DNA of 24,759 bases from Kosmotogaceae bacterium (GTDB taxonomy: Bacteria; Thermotogota; Thermotogae; Petrotogales; Kosmotogaceae), in contig DLVL01000034.1 of NCBI GenBank assembly GCA_003444085.1, positions 1-24,759 of the forward strand. The letters run 5' to 3'. The first letter of the stretch is position 1; the number at the start of each line of letters is the position of its first letter. The position numbers were made by a program, and so were the translations under genes. The notes under the pieces are model-generated. The model did not search any database and was not told the origin of the DNA. It saw only the letters and a list, made by a program, of their open reading frames with translations. Below, one piece after another: positions 7,861 through 15,199 of the stretch.

Positions 7861-8336
7861 TTTCGCCCTCCTATCTTATTTGGACCGTCTGTGTCCTGTT
7901 GCATTGCTTCGAGCAACTCACGAAGAAGCTTCTCATAATTCTGTGGTTTTGGCGAGTCAACTCTCTTAAGCACACAATGGAGAAACTCTACCCTTCTTTT
8001 GATTACGCTCTCAACGAGGACTTCGCCCGAGGGAGAAAGCTTGATCATATATGATCTCTTGTCCTTTACTGACCTGTGTTTTCGAATGAAATCACCGTCC
8101 ATTAGCCTTCTTACAAGTCCTGTTGTAGTGCTTTTCGTTATTCCAAGGACATCGCTGATATCACTCATCCGCTTCTCACCACGGAAATACAGGATCTGCA
8201 GTACATCAAACTGTGCAGGAGTGATCGGGAAATCTCTCAGTACTTTGCGCCCTTCTCGACGAACACGGGTAGAAATAGCCCTGAGGATATGTTCAACGTT
8301 CTCTGCAATCTGGAGCTCGCTTAACTCTCTTCCCAT
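7857..8336 (-). CDS. MarR-family transcriptional regulator
   Basis: This 159-residue winged-helix repressor or activator has the MarR pattern: a helical N-terminus, PITPAQFDVLQILYFRGEKRMSDISDVLGITKSTTTGLVRRLMDGDFI (recognition helix around 70-90, quoted here only as a region) and the wing HRSVKDKRSYMIKLSPSGE with the conserved D-x-R. It should bind DNA as a dimer, often responding to small phenolic or lipid-like ligands. It leads the operon that includes the exported LptA-like gene, serS and rsmE, and is divergent from rnhB. Autoregulation through a site in the shared intergenic region is likely. The ATG has GGAGG about 7 nt upstream. The ligand is unknown. Confidence 0.93.
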   Translation of the reverse strand: MGRELSELQIAENVEHILRAISTRVRREGRKVLRDFPITPAQFDVLQILYFRGEKRMSDISDVLGITKSTTTGLVRRLMDGDFIRKHRSVKDKRSYMIKLSPSGEVLVESVIKRRVEFLHCVLKRVDSPKPQNYEKLLRELLEAMQQDTDGPNKIGGRK

Positions 8337-8371
8337 CTTGAACCTCCTGCTGACGTATTATTTCACAGACA

Positions 8372-8377
8372 ATTATA
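8372..8377 (-). promoter_or_regulatory. Predicted promoter (-10) of the MarR-serS operon
   Basis: On the minus strand a perfect TATAAT lies at 8377-8372, preceded by TGA (TG one base upstream), an extended -10. No good -35 is visible. Transcription would start near 8365, upstream of GGAGG and the ATG at 8336. Confidence 0.55.
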
Positions 8378-8423
8378 TCATCGCCCCAGATGGAGAAACC
8401 CACGCGATGAATCCCCTGGAGCT

Positions 8424-8436
8424 TCACGGGCCGTGA
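8424..8436. promoter_or_regulatory. 13-bp palindrome, candidate MarR operator
   Basis: TCACGG-G-CCGTGA is a perfect inverted repeat with one central base, between the divergent MarR and rnhB transcription units. It sits just upstream of the rnhB -10 (8439-8444). Symmetric sites next to a MarR-family gene are commonly the regulator's own target, but nothing shows binding directly. Confidence 0.35.
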
Positions 8437-8438
8437 TG

Positions 8439-8444
8439 TATAAT
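8439..8444 (+). promoter_or_regulatory. Predicted promoter (-10) of rnhB, giving a leaderless mRNA
   Basis: A perfect TATAAT ends seven bases before the A of the ATG at 8451, the distance expected between a -10 box and the transcription start. Transcription would therefore begin at or within a base or two of the start codon. No Shine-Dalgarno sequence precedes this ATG. Confidence 0.5.
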
Positions 8445-8450
8445 ACTATC

Positions 8451-9161
8451 ATGTTGTCCAGTCAGAATGCCGAAAAGCGACGTTATGCCATTGATGATGA
8501 GTATATGTCCGCGAAGTTGACTGTTGCAGGAGTTGACGAAGCAGGAAGGGGTCCTTGGGCAGGGCCGGTAGTTGCTGCTGCAGTGGTACCTGATGAATTC
8601 GACACTGAGTATGCGGACAGTAAAGTTCTCAGCTCCGTACAGCGAAATAAGCTCTTCTCGAGAATCGTGTCGACCTGCAGTGTTGGAGTTGGAATTGCTT
8701 CGCCCGAAGAGGTAGATGTCCTGAACGTTCTTAACGCGACAAGGATTGCAATAGTTAGAGCTGTCGACAATCTTGATATTGTACCCGAGAGAATACTCAT
8801 TGACGGAAAACACCTGGAATTTGACAGCAGGTGCAGATGTATTGTTAGTGGCGATAGACTCGATAACACTATCGCTGCAGCATCTATAGTAGCGAAAGTT
8901 GTGAGGGACTCATACATGAGTTCACTGTCTCTTATCTTACCCGGGTTCTCTTTCTTTGCACACAAAGGTTACGGGACTTCACTTCACAGGGTCGAACTCC
9001 AGACCTCTGGTCCAACACTTTGGCACAGGTTGACTTACTCGCCGGTAAGAGAACTGATCACGTCAGAGACCATGAAAAACTGGTTATTAAAAGGCCTTTT
9101 GAGTGAAATGCGTCATGAATCAATTGTGAAAAAGATGAAGGGAGATATTGATGATGTCTGA
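8451..9161 (+). CDS. rnhB: Ribonuclease HII
   Basis: RNase HII cuts RNA within RNA-DNA hybrids and removes single ribonucleotides from genomic DNA. The protein shows AGVDEAGRG with the catalytic Asp-Glu pair, the third acidic residue in LIDGKHLEF and the fourth in ASIVAKVVRDSYM, then HKGYGT. Starting at ATG 8451 gives 236 residues, about the length of the T. maritima enzyme as I recall it; the IDDEY segment before the catalytic start also resembles that protein and argues against a shorter start at 8505. A GTG at 8433 lies within the predicted -10 and is rejected. The 3' end overlaps mazG by 11 nt. Confidence 0.95.
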   Translation: MLSSQNAEKRRYAIDDEYMSAKLTVAGVDEAGRGPWAGPVVAAAVVPDEFDTEYADSKVLSSVQRNKLFSRIVSTCSVGVGIASPEEVDVLNVLNATRIAIVRAVDNLDIVPERILIDGKHLEFDSRCRCIVSGDRLDNTIAAASIVAKVVRDSYMSSLSLILPGFSFFAHKGYGTSLHRVELQTSGPTLWHRLTYSPVRELITSETMKNWLLKGLLSEMRHESIVKKMKGDIDDV

Positions 9162-9855
9162 AGACAAAGGTTTCTCCAGACTGATTGATACCATGGAGAG
9201 GCTTAGAAGTGATTCTGGATGTGAATGGGACAGGGAACAGACCCACAGCTCATTGAAGCCTTATCTTATAGAAGAAGCATACGAAGTCCTTGATGCTATT
9301 GAGAGAGCTGATGACGAGATGCTAGTTGAGGAACTGGGTGACCTGCTGCTTCAGGTGGTGTTTCATGCGCAAATCGCTTCTGAACGTGGTGCTTTTGATT
9401 CCTCAGACATTGTTAATAGATTGACAGACAAACTTGTGCGCAGGCATCCACACGTATTTGCTCAAGCTTCAGGGTATTCCTACAGGCAGTGGGAGAGAAT
9501 AAAGGCAGAAGAGAAAGGAGCGACGCACAGCTCACCGGTAGGACGTATAAATCAAGCGCTTCCTGCACTAAGTCTCGCCAGGAGAACGGTTGAGAACGCT
9601 GTTGAAATGAATCTCGATGAACTGGATGAAGATGAGGTTTCTCAGGGGATTCTGAAATCAGCGGGTGAAATGTCAAGGAGCATAGAATCAGAGGATATTG
9701 AAAGGATAGAGGAGTCTATGGGAGAATTGTTGATGGAAATCGCAAGGTGTGCTGTTATGAACAAGATCGATCCGGAACGAAGGCTAAGATTGAAGGTAGA
9801 AGAGTACATGAACAAGTTAGAGAGCGCATACCGTCATAATGAAGGAAGTTCGTAA
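9151..9855 (+). CDS. mazG: Nucleoside triphosphate pyrophosphohydrolase MazG
   Basis: MazG hydrolyses (d)NTPs to the monophosphate and pyrophosphate, clearing aberrant nucleotides and affecting (p)ppGpp-linked stress responses. The 234-residue protein begins with the MazG signature region (MERLRSDSGCEWDREQTHSSLKPYL) and has the metal-binding EExxE...ExxD arrangement in LIEEAYEVLD and LVEELGDLLLQVVFHA. A second, more degenerate helical repeat fills the C-terminal half (from about residue 140), as in two-domain MazG. Three in-frame starts are clustered (TTG 9148, ATG 9151, ATG 9154); AGGGAG at 9139-9144 best fits 9151 or 9154. It overlaps rnhB by 11 nt. Confidence 0.93.
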   Translation: MMSEDKGFSRLIDTMERLRSDSGCEWDREQTHSSLKPYLIEEAYEVLDAIERADDEMLVEELGDLLLQVVFHAQIASERGAFDSSDIVNRLTDKLVRRHPHVFAQASGYSYRQWERIKAEEKGATHSSPVGRINQALPALSLARRTVENAVEMNLDELDEDEVSQGILKSAGEMSRSIESEDIERIEESMGELLMEIARCAVMNKIDPERRLRLKVEEYMNKLESAYRHNEGSS

Positions 9856-9892
9856 GTTAGAAGCTTTTGTTGAAACCTGAGGAGGTAATCGA

Positions 9893-10906
9893 ATGAAGAG
9901 ATTCTTTGCTTTTACATTGTGTTTTGCGCTTATCGTTCTTGCTGGAGTAGTTCATGCAACACAACAGGAGGAGAGCATCGTTGCAGTGGTGAATGATGAG
10001 GTAATCACTGTTGAGCAGTTCCTGGCGAGAGTTCTGCCCAAGTACACAGACATTTCCAGAACTATGCAGGATATCGATCCTCTCTTTGCCGAAATACTCC
10101 TTGAGAGCGAACACGGAGAGAAGCTATTTGAGGAATATGAGAGAAGGGTCCTTGAAGATATGGTTGATAGGTTACTTCTCATACAATATGCAAGAGAAAT
10201 AGGTATCGGTGCCGACTGGCAGTTTATAAGGGAGCAGATAGACAAATCAATCCACGACACGCTCGAAGAGCTTGAAATATCTTATGGCGAAGCAAACGCT
10301 TACTACATGTTACGTGGCTACATTGGGGGACTTGAGACTTATGCTGACGTCGTTGTCTGGGACCTGATATACAGCGACGTCAGGAGTAAACTCCAGGCCA
10401 GAGTGATTCAGGATGTTTCGGTCTCCGACGAAGAAATTCTGCAGTACTACGAAGAAAACAGCGACAGGTTTGTGGCGGAAGCAGAGAAAGTCAGACTCAA
10501 GATCATGACATTCAGGACCTTCTCGGAAGCTTACGAAAAGTGGCGTACAGCCTCTCGTCATCCGGAGCCTATAAAGGTTTTTTCAGAATCGGAGGGAGGC
10601 TATATCGAACGGGATTTTTCTCTTGAAGATATCCGCGAGCTTAATCCTGATCTGGTGCGCCTGGTCTTCAGAGAGACTTCCGGGGAACTGGTCCAGTCAG
10701 TGGTTCCGTTTGGGGATGGTTATGCGATCATCTACATGGTAGCTTATACGCCTGCGAGAATGCTTACACTTGAAGAAGCCACCAAGGAAATTACTGCTGA
10801 AATCCTGCCACTGAAGAGACAAACTGCGTGGGAAGAATGGAAAGAGAGAGTTTTTGAGGAGTTCAAAGAGAATTCGCTCATAGAAATATACCCTGTTGGA
10901 GAGTGA
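9893..10906 (+). CDS. Exported SurA/PrsA-like chaperone or peptidyl-prolyl isomerase
   Basis: This 337-residue exported protein has a clear signal peptide (residues 1-22, ending VHA). The mature N-terminus IVAVVNDEVITVEQF is the typical SurA N-terminal start, followed by a helical chaperone region (about 40-170). A segment beginning SDEEILQYYEENSDRFVAEAEKVRLKIM (about 180-207) is the usual lead-in to a PpiC/parvulin-like domain, though the rest of that domain is not well conserved to the eye. It probably helps fold secreted or outer-envelope proteins. AGGAGG lies about 8 nt before the ATG. It overlaps nothing upstream but sits 37 nt after mazG in the same direction. Confidence 0.85.
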   Translation: MKRFFAFTLCFALIVLAGVVHATQQEESIVAVVNDEVITVEQFLARVLPKYTDISRTMQDIDPLFAEILLESEHGEKLFEEYERRVLEDMVDRLLLIQYAREIGIGADWQFIREQIDKSIHDTLEELEISYGEANAYYMLRGYIGGLETYADVVVWDLIYSDVRSKLQARVIQDVSVSDEEILQYYEENSDRFVAEAEKVRLKIMTFRTFSEAYEKWRTASRHPEPIKVFSESEGGYIERDFSLEDIRELNPDLVRLVFRETSGELVQSVVPFGDGYAIIYMVAYTPARMLTLEEATKEITAEILPLKRQTAWEEWKERVFEEFKENSLIEIYPVGE

Positions 10907-10911
10907 TTTCG

Positions 10912-11217
10912 ATGGAAAACCTGACAGAAGAAGAAGTAATGAATGCTCTGAAAGAGGTCTATGATCCTGAGATTGGCTACGACATAGTGAGCCTTGGTCT
11001 CATCTACGGCATCGACATAGATTCGGAGAATAACGTCAAAGTGACCATGACTTTGACAACCCCAATGTGTCCCCTGGCCGGCTTCATTGTTGAGGAAGCA
11101 AGGAAGAAAGTAAAGGACCTGGAGAAGACGAACGTTGTGGATATGGAGCTCAGTTTCGACCCCCCATGGACTCCAGAGATGGTAAGCGATGAACTGAAGA
11201 AGACAATGGGATTGTGA
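10912..11217 (+). CDS. MIP18/DUF59 family protein, probable Fe-S cluster assembly factor
   Basis: This 101-residue protein is a DUF59/MIP18 domain throughout: EEEVMNALKEVYDPEIGYDIVSLGLIY, then TLTTPMCPL with the conserved Cys, and DPPWTPEMVSDE near the C-terminus. Family members (SufT, MIP18, the N-terminus of some Mrp proteins) take part in iron-sulfur protein maturation. It closely resembles, from memory, T. maritima TM0487. The ATG at 10912 is chosen because GGAG lies 10 nt upstream; a GTG at 10903 would leave only one base of spacing. It follows the SurA-like gene directly and precedes prmC, matching the order I recall in Thermotoga. Confidence 0.92.
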   Translation: MENLTEEEVMNALKEVYDPEIGYDIVSLGLIYGIDIDSENNVKVTMTLTTPMCPLAGFIVEEARKKVKDLEKTNVVDMELSFDPPWTPEMVSDELKKTMGL

Positions 11218-11218
11218 T

Positions 11219-12046
11219 TTGAAGGTTTCAGAACTGCTTCTGAGCTCGAGAAGAAGGCTGGAAGAATCAGGGTACGATAGTTCACTCTCCCATGTCAGGT
11301 TGCTTCTGGAGAAAGTAGCAGGAACGTCTGTACACCGTGGGACTATGCTGACAAGGACACAAGTCGCACAATACCGTGAACTCGAAGACAGGCTACTGAA
11401 AGGTGAGCCAATTGATTATGTGCTTGGAAAGAGGAGTTTTCTCGGTGTCTCACTGAAGCTGGACAACAGAGCTCTAATACCGAGAAACGAAACAGAAGAG
11501 CTCGTCGAAAGGGTCCTTCAGGAGTTCGATTGTGAAGGTCTCACATATGCAGATATTGGAACAGGATCAGGAGCGATTGCACTTGCAATTGCCCAGGCCA
11601 GGCCCGGGAGCCTGGTCTATGCCTCAGATGTTTCAGAAGCTGCCCTTTGTCTCGCAAAGGAAAACGCTTGTCTGAACAATCTTACTAATGTCAGATTCCT
11701 CAAAGGGTCCGTTCTGAATCCTTTCATGGGATTCATGAATCAGTTGGATGTGATAGTCACAAATCCACCGTATATAATGACCTGCCTGATACCTCTGCTG
11801 CCGAAAAGCGTGAGAGACTATGAACCTATGGAGGCACTGGATGGCGGGACTGATGGGCTAGCTTTCTTTAGAGACATGATGGAGCAGCTTCCTCCTGGGA
11901 AAACAGTATTCATGGAAATTGCAAGTTATAACAGGAAGGGACTGATAAAACTGGTGGAAGAGAAACGCTCAGACTACGCGGTGCAGTTTCTCTGTGATAA
12001 TCTCAAGAATCTGCGTTTTGCAGTCCTTCGTCCAGCAACCCGATAA
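11219..12046 (+). CDS. prmC: Release factor N5-glutamine methyltransferase PrmC (HemK)
   Basis: PrmC methylates the Gln of the GGQ loop in release factors, which speeds peptide release; its likely substrate RF1 is encoded at 3756-4850. The 275-residue protein has the helical N-terminal substrate-binding domain (1-75), PRNETEELVE (89-97), SAM-binding DIGTGSGAIAL (112-122), the catalytic NPPY (182-185) and YEPMEALDGGTDGL (201-214). It starts with TTG one base after the stop of the DUF59 gene and has only a weak ribosome binding site, so coupling is likely. Its last 44 nt overlap, tail to tail, the 3' end of the Sir2 gene on the other strand. Confidence 0.95.
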   Translation: MKVSELLLSSRRRLEESGYDSSLSHVRLLLEKVAGTSVHRGTMLTRTQVAQYRELEDRLLKGEPIDYVLGKRSFLGVSLKLDNRALIPRNETEELVERVLQEFDCEGLTYADIGTGSGAIALAIAQARPGSLVYASDVSEAALCLAKENACLNNLTNVRFLKGSVLNPFMGFMNQLDVIVTNPPYIMTCLIPLLPKSVRDYEPMEALDGGTDGLAFFRDMMEQLPPGKTVFMEIASYNRKGLIKLVEEKRSDYAVQFLCDNLKNLRFAVLRPATR

Positions 12047-12779
12047 CTTCAGCAGAGAAGCGCTCAAGGTTGCAGTGACAAACTGCGGACGCGATGCGAT
12101 CGAGTTGTGTCTCTTCATCGTTTATGATGAGGAGTTTTCCCCCGTTCTTCACTGTCTGAATAGGAAGATCTGCAGCCGGGAACACAGACAGTGATGTTCC
12201 CATCGTGATGAACAGATCAGAACTCCGGGCATACTCCTGGGCTTTCAGCAGTGCTTCGTAAGGAAGCTGCTCGCCGAAAAAGACAATACAGGGTTTGATC
12301 AATCCCCCACAACTACACCTGGGTACACCTGCCTGCCGTACCATGTCCTCAACAACCGCTATTTGATACAATCGCGCACACTTAAGGCACCTGAATGTTG
12401 AAAGATTCCCGTGAAGCTCGATCAGATTCTCTGTGCCGGATTTCCCGTGCAATCCGTCGATATTCTGAGTGATAACCGATTTGATTAATCCAAGGTCCTT
12501 AAGCCTGGCGAGCATGAAATGGTTATCATTGGGTTCTTTATTGGCCATTGTGTGAATTCTTTGTAGTGCGACTTTGTAGTACTCTTCAGGATAGGTCATG
12601 AAGAACTCCAGTTCAAAGACTCTGGGAGACACCCTGGAGTAAAGACCGTTCGGTCCGCGGAAATCCGGAATCCCACTGGCCGTTGAAACTCCAGCGCCGG
12701 TAAGAACAGCGACACTGCTGGAAGCGCGTAGCTGCTGCAGAAAACCAACAGCAAGTTTCCGATAATCCAGTTCACTCAT
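12003..12779 (-). CDS. Sir2-family NAD-dependent protein deacylase
   Basis: Sirtuins remove acetyl or longer acyl groups from lysines using NAD+. The protein (258 residues from the ATG) shows the NAD-binding GAGVSTASGIPDFRG (28-42), TQNIDGLH with the adenosine-ribose contacts, the catalytic His in ELHGN (H123) and a zinc site formed by C131/C134 and C155/C157 (C-x2-C and C-x-C). FFGE and GTSLSVFPAA follow as expected. An in-frame TTG three bases earlier is possible. The start overlaps the end of the anchored hypothetical gene by 8 nt, and no strong ribosome binding site is seen, so coupling is likely. Resembles T. maritima TM0490 as I recall it. Its 3' end overlaps prmC by 44 nt. Confidence 0.95.
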   Translation of the reverse strand: MSELDYRKLAVGFLQQLRASSSVAVLTGAGVSTASGIPDFRGPNGLYSRVSPRVFELEFFMTYPEEYYKVALQRIHTMANKEPNDNHFMLARLKDLGLIKSVITQNIDGLHGKSGTENLIELHGNLSTFRCLKCARLYQIAVVEDMVRQAGVPRCSCGGLIKPCIVFFGEQLPYEALLKAQEYARSSDLFITMGTSLSVFPAADLPIQTVKNGGKLLIINDEETQLDRIASAVCHCNLERFSAEVIGLLDEGLQNADS

Positions 12780-13362
12780 CAAGAGAAAATCTTACATCAG
12801 GAAACGGTATTCTGCCAGAATCAAACCAGACGAAGACGTTTTCAGCGGGCTGCTCAGACGGCTGAGGAGTTACCGAAAGGACTCGCGCACCTTCTGGCAA
12901 AATAATCCGCATGCTTGAACCTTCCGGAAGCTCAATCTCTACTTCTCCAAGTGATGTGCTCACCATCCCGTCTTCCACACTGGCAAAGCCTGAAATGACA
13001 GCAAACTCTTCGACCATAATTCTGTTAGAAGGAAGCCGGGTCACAGAGGAACGAAAATCCTCGACCATCATCATGCGTTCGAGATTCTCAGCAAAAGAGC
13101 TAACCGACTCCTGGAGGTCGTTTCTCATTTCTTCATCAGAGCGCTGAAACTGTTCAAGGAAGTCATTTATCTGTTCGGGTTTCAGAAAAAGGAGTTCCAT
13201 TTCACTTGTCATTGTGACAGTACCGTCCATCTGATACTCGTAGGTGCTGTCATAAGCGAGAGTTTCCACCTTCAGTCTTCTGGAGAATGTCATGTACATG
13301 TTTATCGCCGTTATGGCCACCATAACTACCACTATCAAGATCAATATCTTGTTAAAGCTCAT
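12772..13362 (-). CDS. Membrane-anchored hypothetical protein, 196 residues
   Basis: I do not recognise this family. One N-terminal hydrophobic segment (residues about 5-23) without a clear cleavage site should anchor it, leaving a mostly extracytoplasmic domain of about 170 residues. That domain has a beta-rich start (TLAYDSTYEYQMDGTVTMTS), a helical Met/Glu-rich middle (about 60-100) and a beta-rich end (GEVEIELPEGSSMRIILPEGARV). The ATG has AGGAGG about 6 nt upstream. It is first in a two-gene operon with the Sir2 deacylase. It may belong to a family restricted to Thermotogota; that is a guess from its position between Sir2 and other conserved genes. Confidence 0.85.
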   Translation of the reverse strand: MSFNKILILIVVVMVAITAINMYMTFSRRLKVETLAYDSTYEYQMDGTVTMTSEMELLFLKPEQINDFLEQFQRSDEEMRNDLQESVSSFAENLERMMMVEDFRSSVTRLPSNRIMVEEFAVISGFASVEDGMVSTSLGEVEIELPEGSSMRIILPEGARVLSVTPQPSEQPAENVFVWFDSGRIPFPDVRFSLDE

Positions 13363-13399
13363 CTGCGCCTCCTGATATCCGTATATCTTACTAACAACA

Positions 13400-13405
13400 A
13401 TTCTA
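13400..13405 (-). promoter_or_regulatory. Predicted promoter (-10) of the anchored hypothetical-Sir2 operon
   Basis: On the minus strand TAGAAT at 13405-13400 is preceded by TGA, an extended -10. A convincing -35 is not visible. Transcription would begin near 13393, upstream of AGGAGG and the ATG at 13362. Confidence 0.45.
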
Positions 13406-13467
13406 TCATATATCGATTTTCTGAAGAGGATTCTCTGCTGGTTTCACAGTCCCATAAAAGCTTACAA

Positions 13468-13476
13468 TGCTATAAT
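13468..13476 (+). promoter_or_regulatory. Predicted extended -10 promoter of the trpS operon
   Basis: TGC followed by a perfect TATAAT (13471-13476) forms an extended -10 element; no -35 match is seen 16-18 nt upstream. Transcription would start around 13483, a few bases before a short ORF at 13487 and about 36 nt before the trpS ATG. Confidence 0.6.
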
Positions 13477-13486
13477 ACATAGAGTC

Positions 13487-13522
13487 ATGAGAAAAGCTTG
13501 GGGGATGAGGTTCAGAAGATGA
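13487..13522 (+). CDS. Possible 11-codon leader peptide of trpS
   Basis: An ATG at 13487 opens MRKAWGMRFRR and stops at TGA 13520-13522, overlapping the trpS ATG (13519-13521) by the ATGA arrangement. It contains one Trp codon. With transcription starting near 13483 it would have almost no 5' leader of its own. It could couple trpS translation to charged tRNA-Trp supply, but so short an ORF may be chance. Confidence 0.25.
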   Translation: MRKAWGMRFRR

Positions 13523-14502
13523 GAATACTTAGCGGAATGCGTTCGACTGGAAAGCTTCACCTGGGGAACTATATTACACTCGAAAAATGGAAAGAGCTGC
13601 AAGATTCAGGTCACGAGTGCTACTACTTTGTTGCAGACTGGCATGCTCTTACTTCTCATAAGGAAGACGTATCGCAGTTCGAATTCTGGACAATGGACAT
13701 TGTAAAGACATATGTAAGCTGTGGTCTGGATCCAGAGATCTCTGTGCTTTTTGTTCAGTCAGCGATAAAAGAGCACTCGGAGTTGTTTCTTCTGCTTTCC
13801 AATCTGGTCTCCGTTTCAAGACTTCAGCGAATGCCGACTTACAAAGAGCAGAGAAGCGAAATGTCGGGCAGGGATCTATCAAGCGCTGGATTTATGATGT
13901 ATCCTTTATTGCAGTCAGCAGATGTTCTCATGTATCGTGCGAACGGTGTGCCGATCGGCGAGGACCAGCTATATCACATTGAACTGACAAGAGAGATAGC
14001 CAGACGCTTCAATTCCATGTACGGAGAAGTCTTTCCGGAGCCCGAACCAATACTCTCGAAATTCCCCAAACTCCCGGGCACCGATGGAAGAAAGATGTCC
14101 AAGAGCTATAACAACTTTGTTCTAATCGATAACAACGCTGAATATCTGTGGAAGAAACTCGCTCCCATGATGACGGATCCAGCACGTAAGCGAAGAAATG
14201 ATCCTGGGGATCCGGAGAAATGTCCGGTTTGGGACTATCACAAGGCTTTCACACAGAACAAGGAAGAGCTTGAGTGGGTAGTAGAAGGATGTACACAAGC
14301 GCTGATAGGATGTCTGGAATGCAAGAAGCTGTTATTCGAGAACCTTGTGAAGAAATTGAAACCAGTCTGGGAAAAGATGAGAGAGCTCGACAACTACGAG
14401 GAGAGCCTCATGAAGATTGTCTCGGAAGGAAATAGCAAGGCGAAAGCATTCGCGGAGAGTACCATGAAGTTGGTCAGAAACGCAATGTCCATGAGGTGGT
14501 AG
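13519..14502 (+). CDS. trpS: Tryptophanyl-tRNA synthetase
   Basis: This class I synthetase charges tRNA-Trp. From ATG 13519 it has 327 residues, the standard length, and begins with the canonical MRILSGMRSTGKLHLGNY; the HIGH-type motif is HLGN (14-17) and KMSKS lies at 192-196 (GRKMSKSYNNF). ADWHALT and LQSADVLMYRANGVPIGEDQ are typical of the active site. GAGG lies 8 nt upstream of this ATG; a TTG at 13498 would add seven atypical residues and is rejected. It leads an operon with scpA, scpB and rluB. Confidence 0.97.
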   Translation: MRILSGMRSTGKLHLGNYITLEKWKELQDSGHECYYFVADWHALTSHKEDVSQFEFWTMDIVKTYVSCGLDPEISVLFVQSAIKEHSELFLLLSNLVSVSRLQRMPTYKEQRSEMSGRDLSSAGFMMYPLLQSADVLMYRANGVPIGEDQLYHIELTREIARRFNSMYGEVFPEPEPILSKFPKLPGTDGRKMSKSYNNFVLIDNNAEYLWKKLAPMMTDPARKRRNDPGDPEKCPVWDYHKAFTQNKEELEWVVEGCTQALIGCLECKKLLFENLVKKLKPVWEKMRELDNYEESLMKIVSEGNSKAKAFAESTMKLVRNAMSMRW

Positions 14503-14503
14503 T

Positions 14504-15199
14504 TTGGGCGATTCGGGGATGGTATTTACTCTTCCGAACTTTGAGGGTCCGTTGGACCTGTTGCTTTATCTTGTCAGAAAGCATGAAGTCGATATCAGGT
14601 CTATACCGATCACAACTATTGCTGATGAGTTTCTCGATTATCTGAGCAAGATGAAATCTCTCGACATGGAAATCACTTCCGACTTCATTCTTATGGCAGC
14701 CACGCTCATGCAGATGAAATCAAAAGCACTATTGCCAGTTCTTGATGAAAAGACAGCTAGCGAGTTATCCGAAGAAGAAAACAAGCTTTATAAAGAGATA
14801 GAAGAACATGAAGTGCTCAGAGAGCTTACCAGAAGATTCAAGACCAGACTGAATGAGTCGCGTTCACAACAACATGCGAGAGCAGAGTCAACAAACACGA
14901 AGCAGAAATCAGCAGAGGACATACCTGATAAACTCATTGATGTATTCAAATCTGTCCTCAGGGAGACCGTTGACAGAAACCGTGTATACACAATCACTTC
15001 AGAGTTGCTATCTGTTGAAGAGAAAATGGAAGAGATCTCCAGAGAATACGATACGCTCGATATTCAGGAGTTCTTATGCTGCGACCGTGACAGGATGGAT
15101 ATAATAGTCACCTTTCTGGCCATCCTTGAGTTGATTATGCTGGGCAGATACGAGCTTGTCAGTACTGAACCGTCACCAGTGATGAAGAAGGTGAGATGA
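14504..15199 (+). CDS. scpA: Segregation and condensation protein A
   Basis: ScpA is the kleisin that bridges SMC heads and, with ScpB, organises and segregates the chromosome. The 231-residue protein opens with the family hallmark FEGPLDLLLYLVRKHEVDI (near 13-31), followed by LMQMKSKALLP, a Gln/Ser-rich linker (about 115-140) and a C-terminal winged helix with VTFLAILELIMLGR. The start is TTG, one base after the trpS stop, with GAGGT about 6 nt upstream; an ATG 15 nt later has a poorly placed site. It overlaps scpB at the TGA. SMC itself is not in the window. Confidence 0.95.
   Translation: MGDSGMVFTLPNFEGPLDLLLYLVRKHEVDIRSIPITTIADEFLDYLSKMKSLDMEITSDFILMAATLMQMKSKALLPVLDEKTASELSEEENKLYKEIEEHEVLRELTRRFKTRLNESRSQQHARAESTNTKQKSAEDIPDKLIDVFKSVLRETVDRNRVYTITSELLSVEEKMEEISREYDTLDIQEFLCCDRDRMDIIVTFLAILELIMLGRYELVSTEPSPVMKKVR

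Noticed and set aside
8433..8450. Longer N-terminus of rnhB from GTG 8433
   Set aside because: The codons coincide with the TATAAT promoter element and there is no ribosome binding site.
12080..12110. Hairpin GCAGT/ACTGC downstream of prmC as a terminator
   Set aside because: The stem is only five pairs and no T-run follows it.
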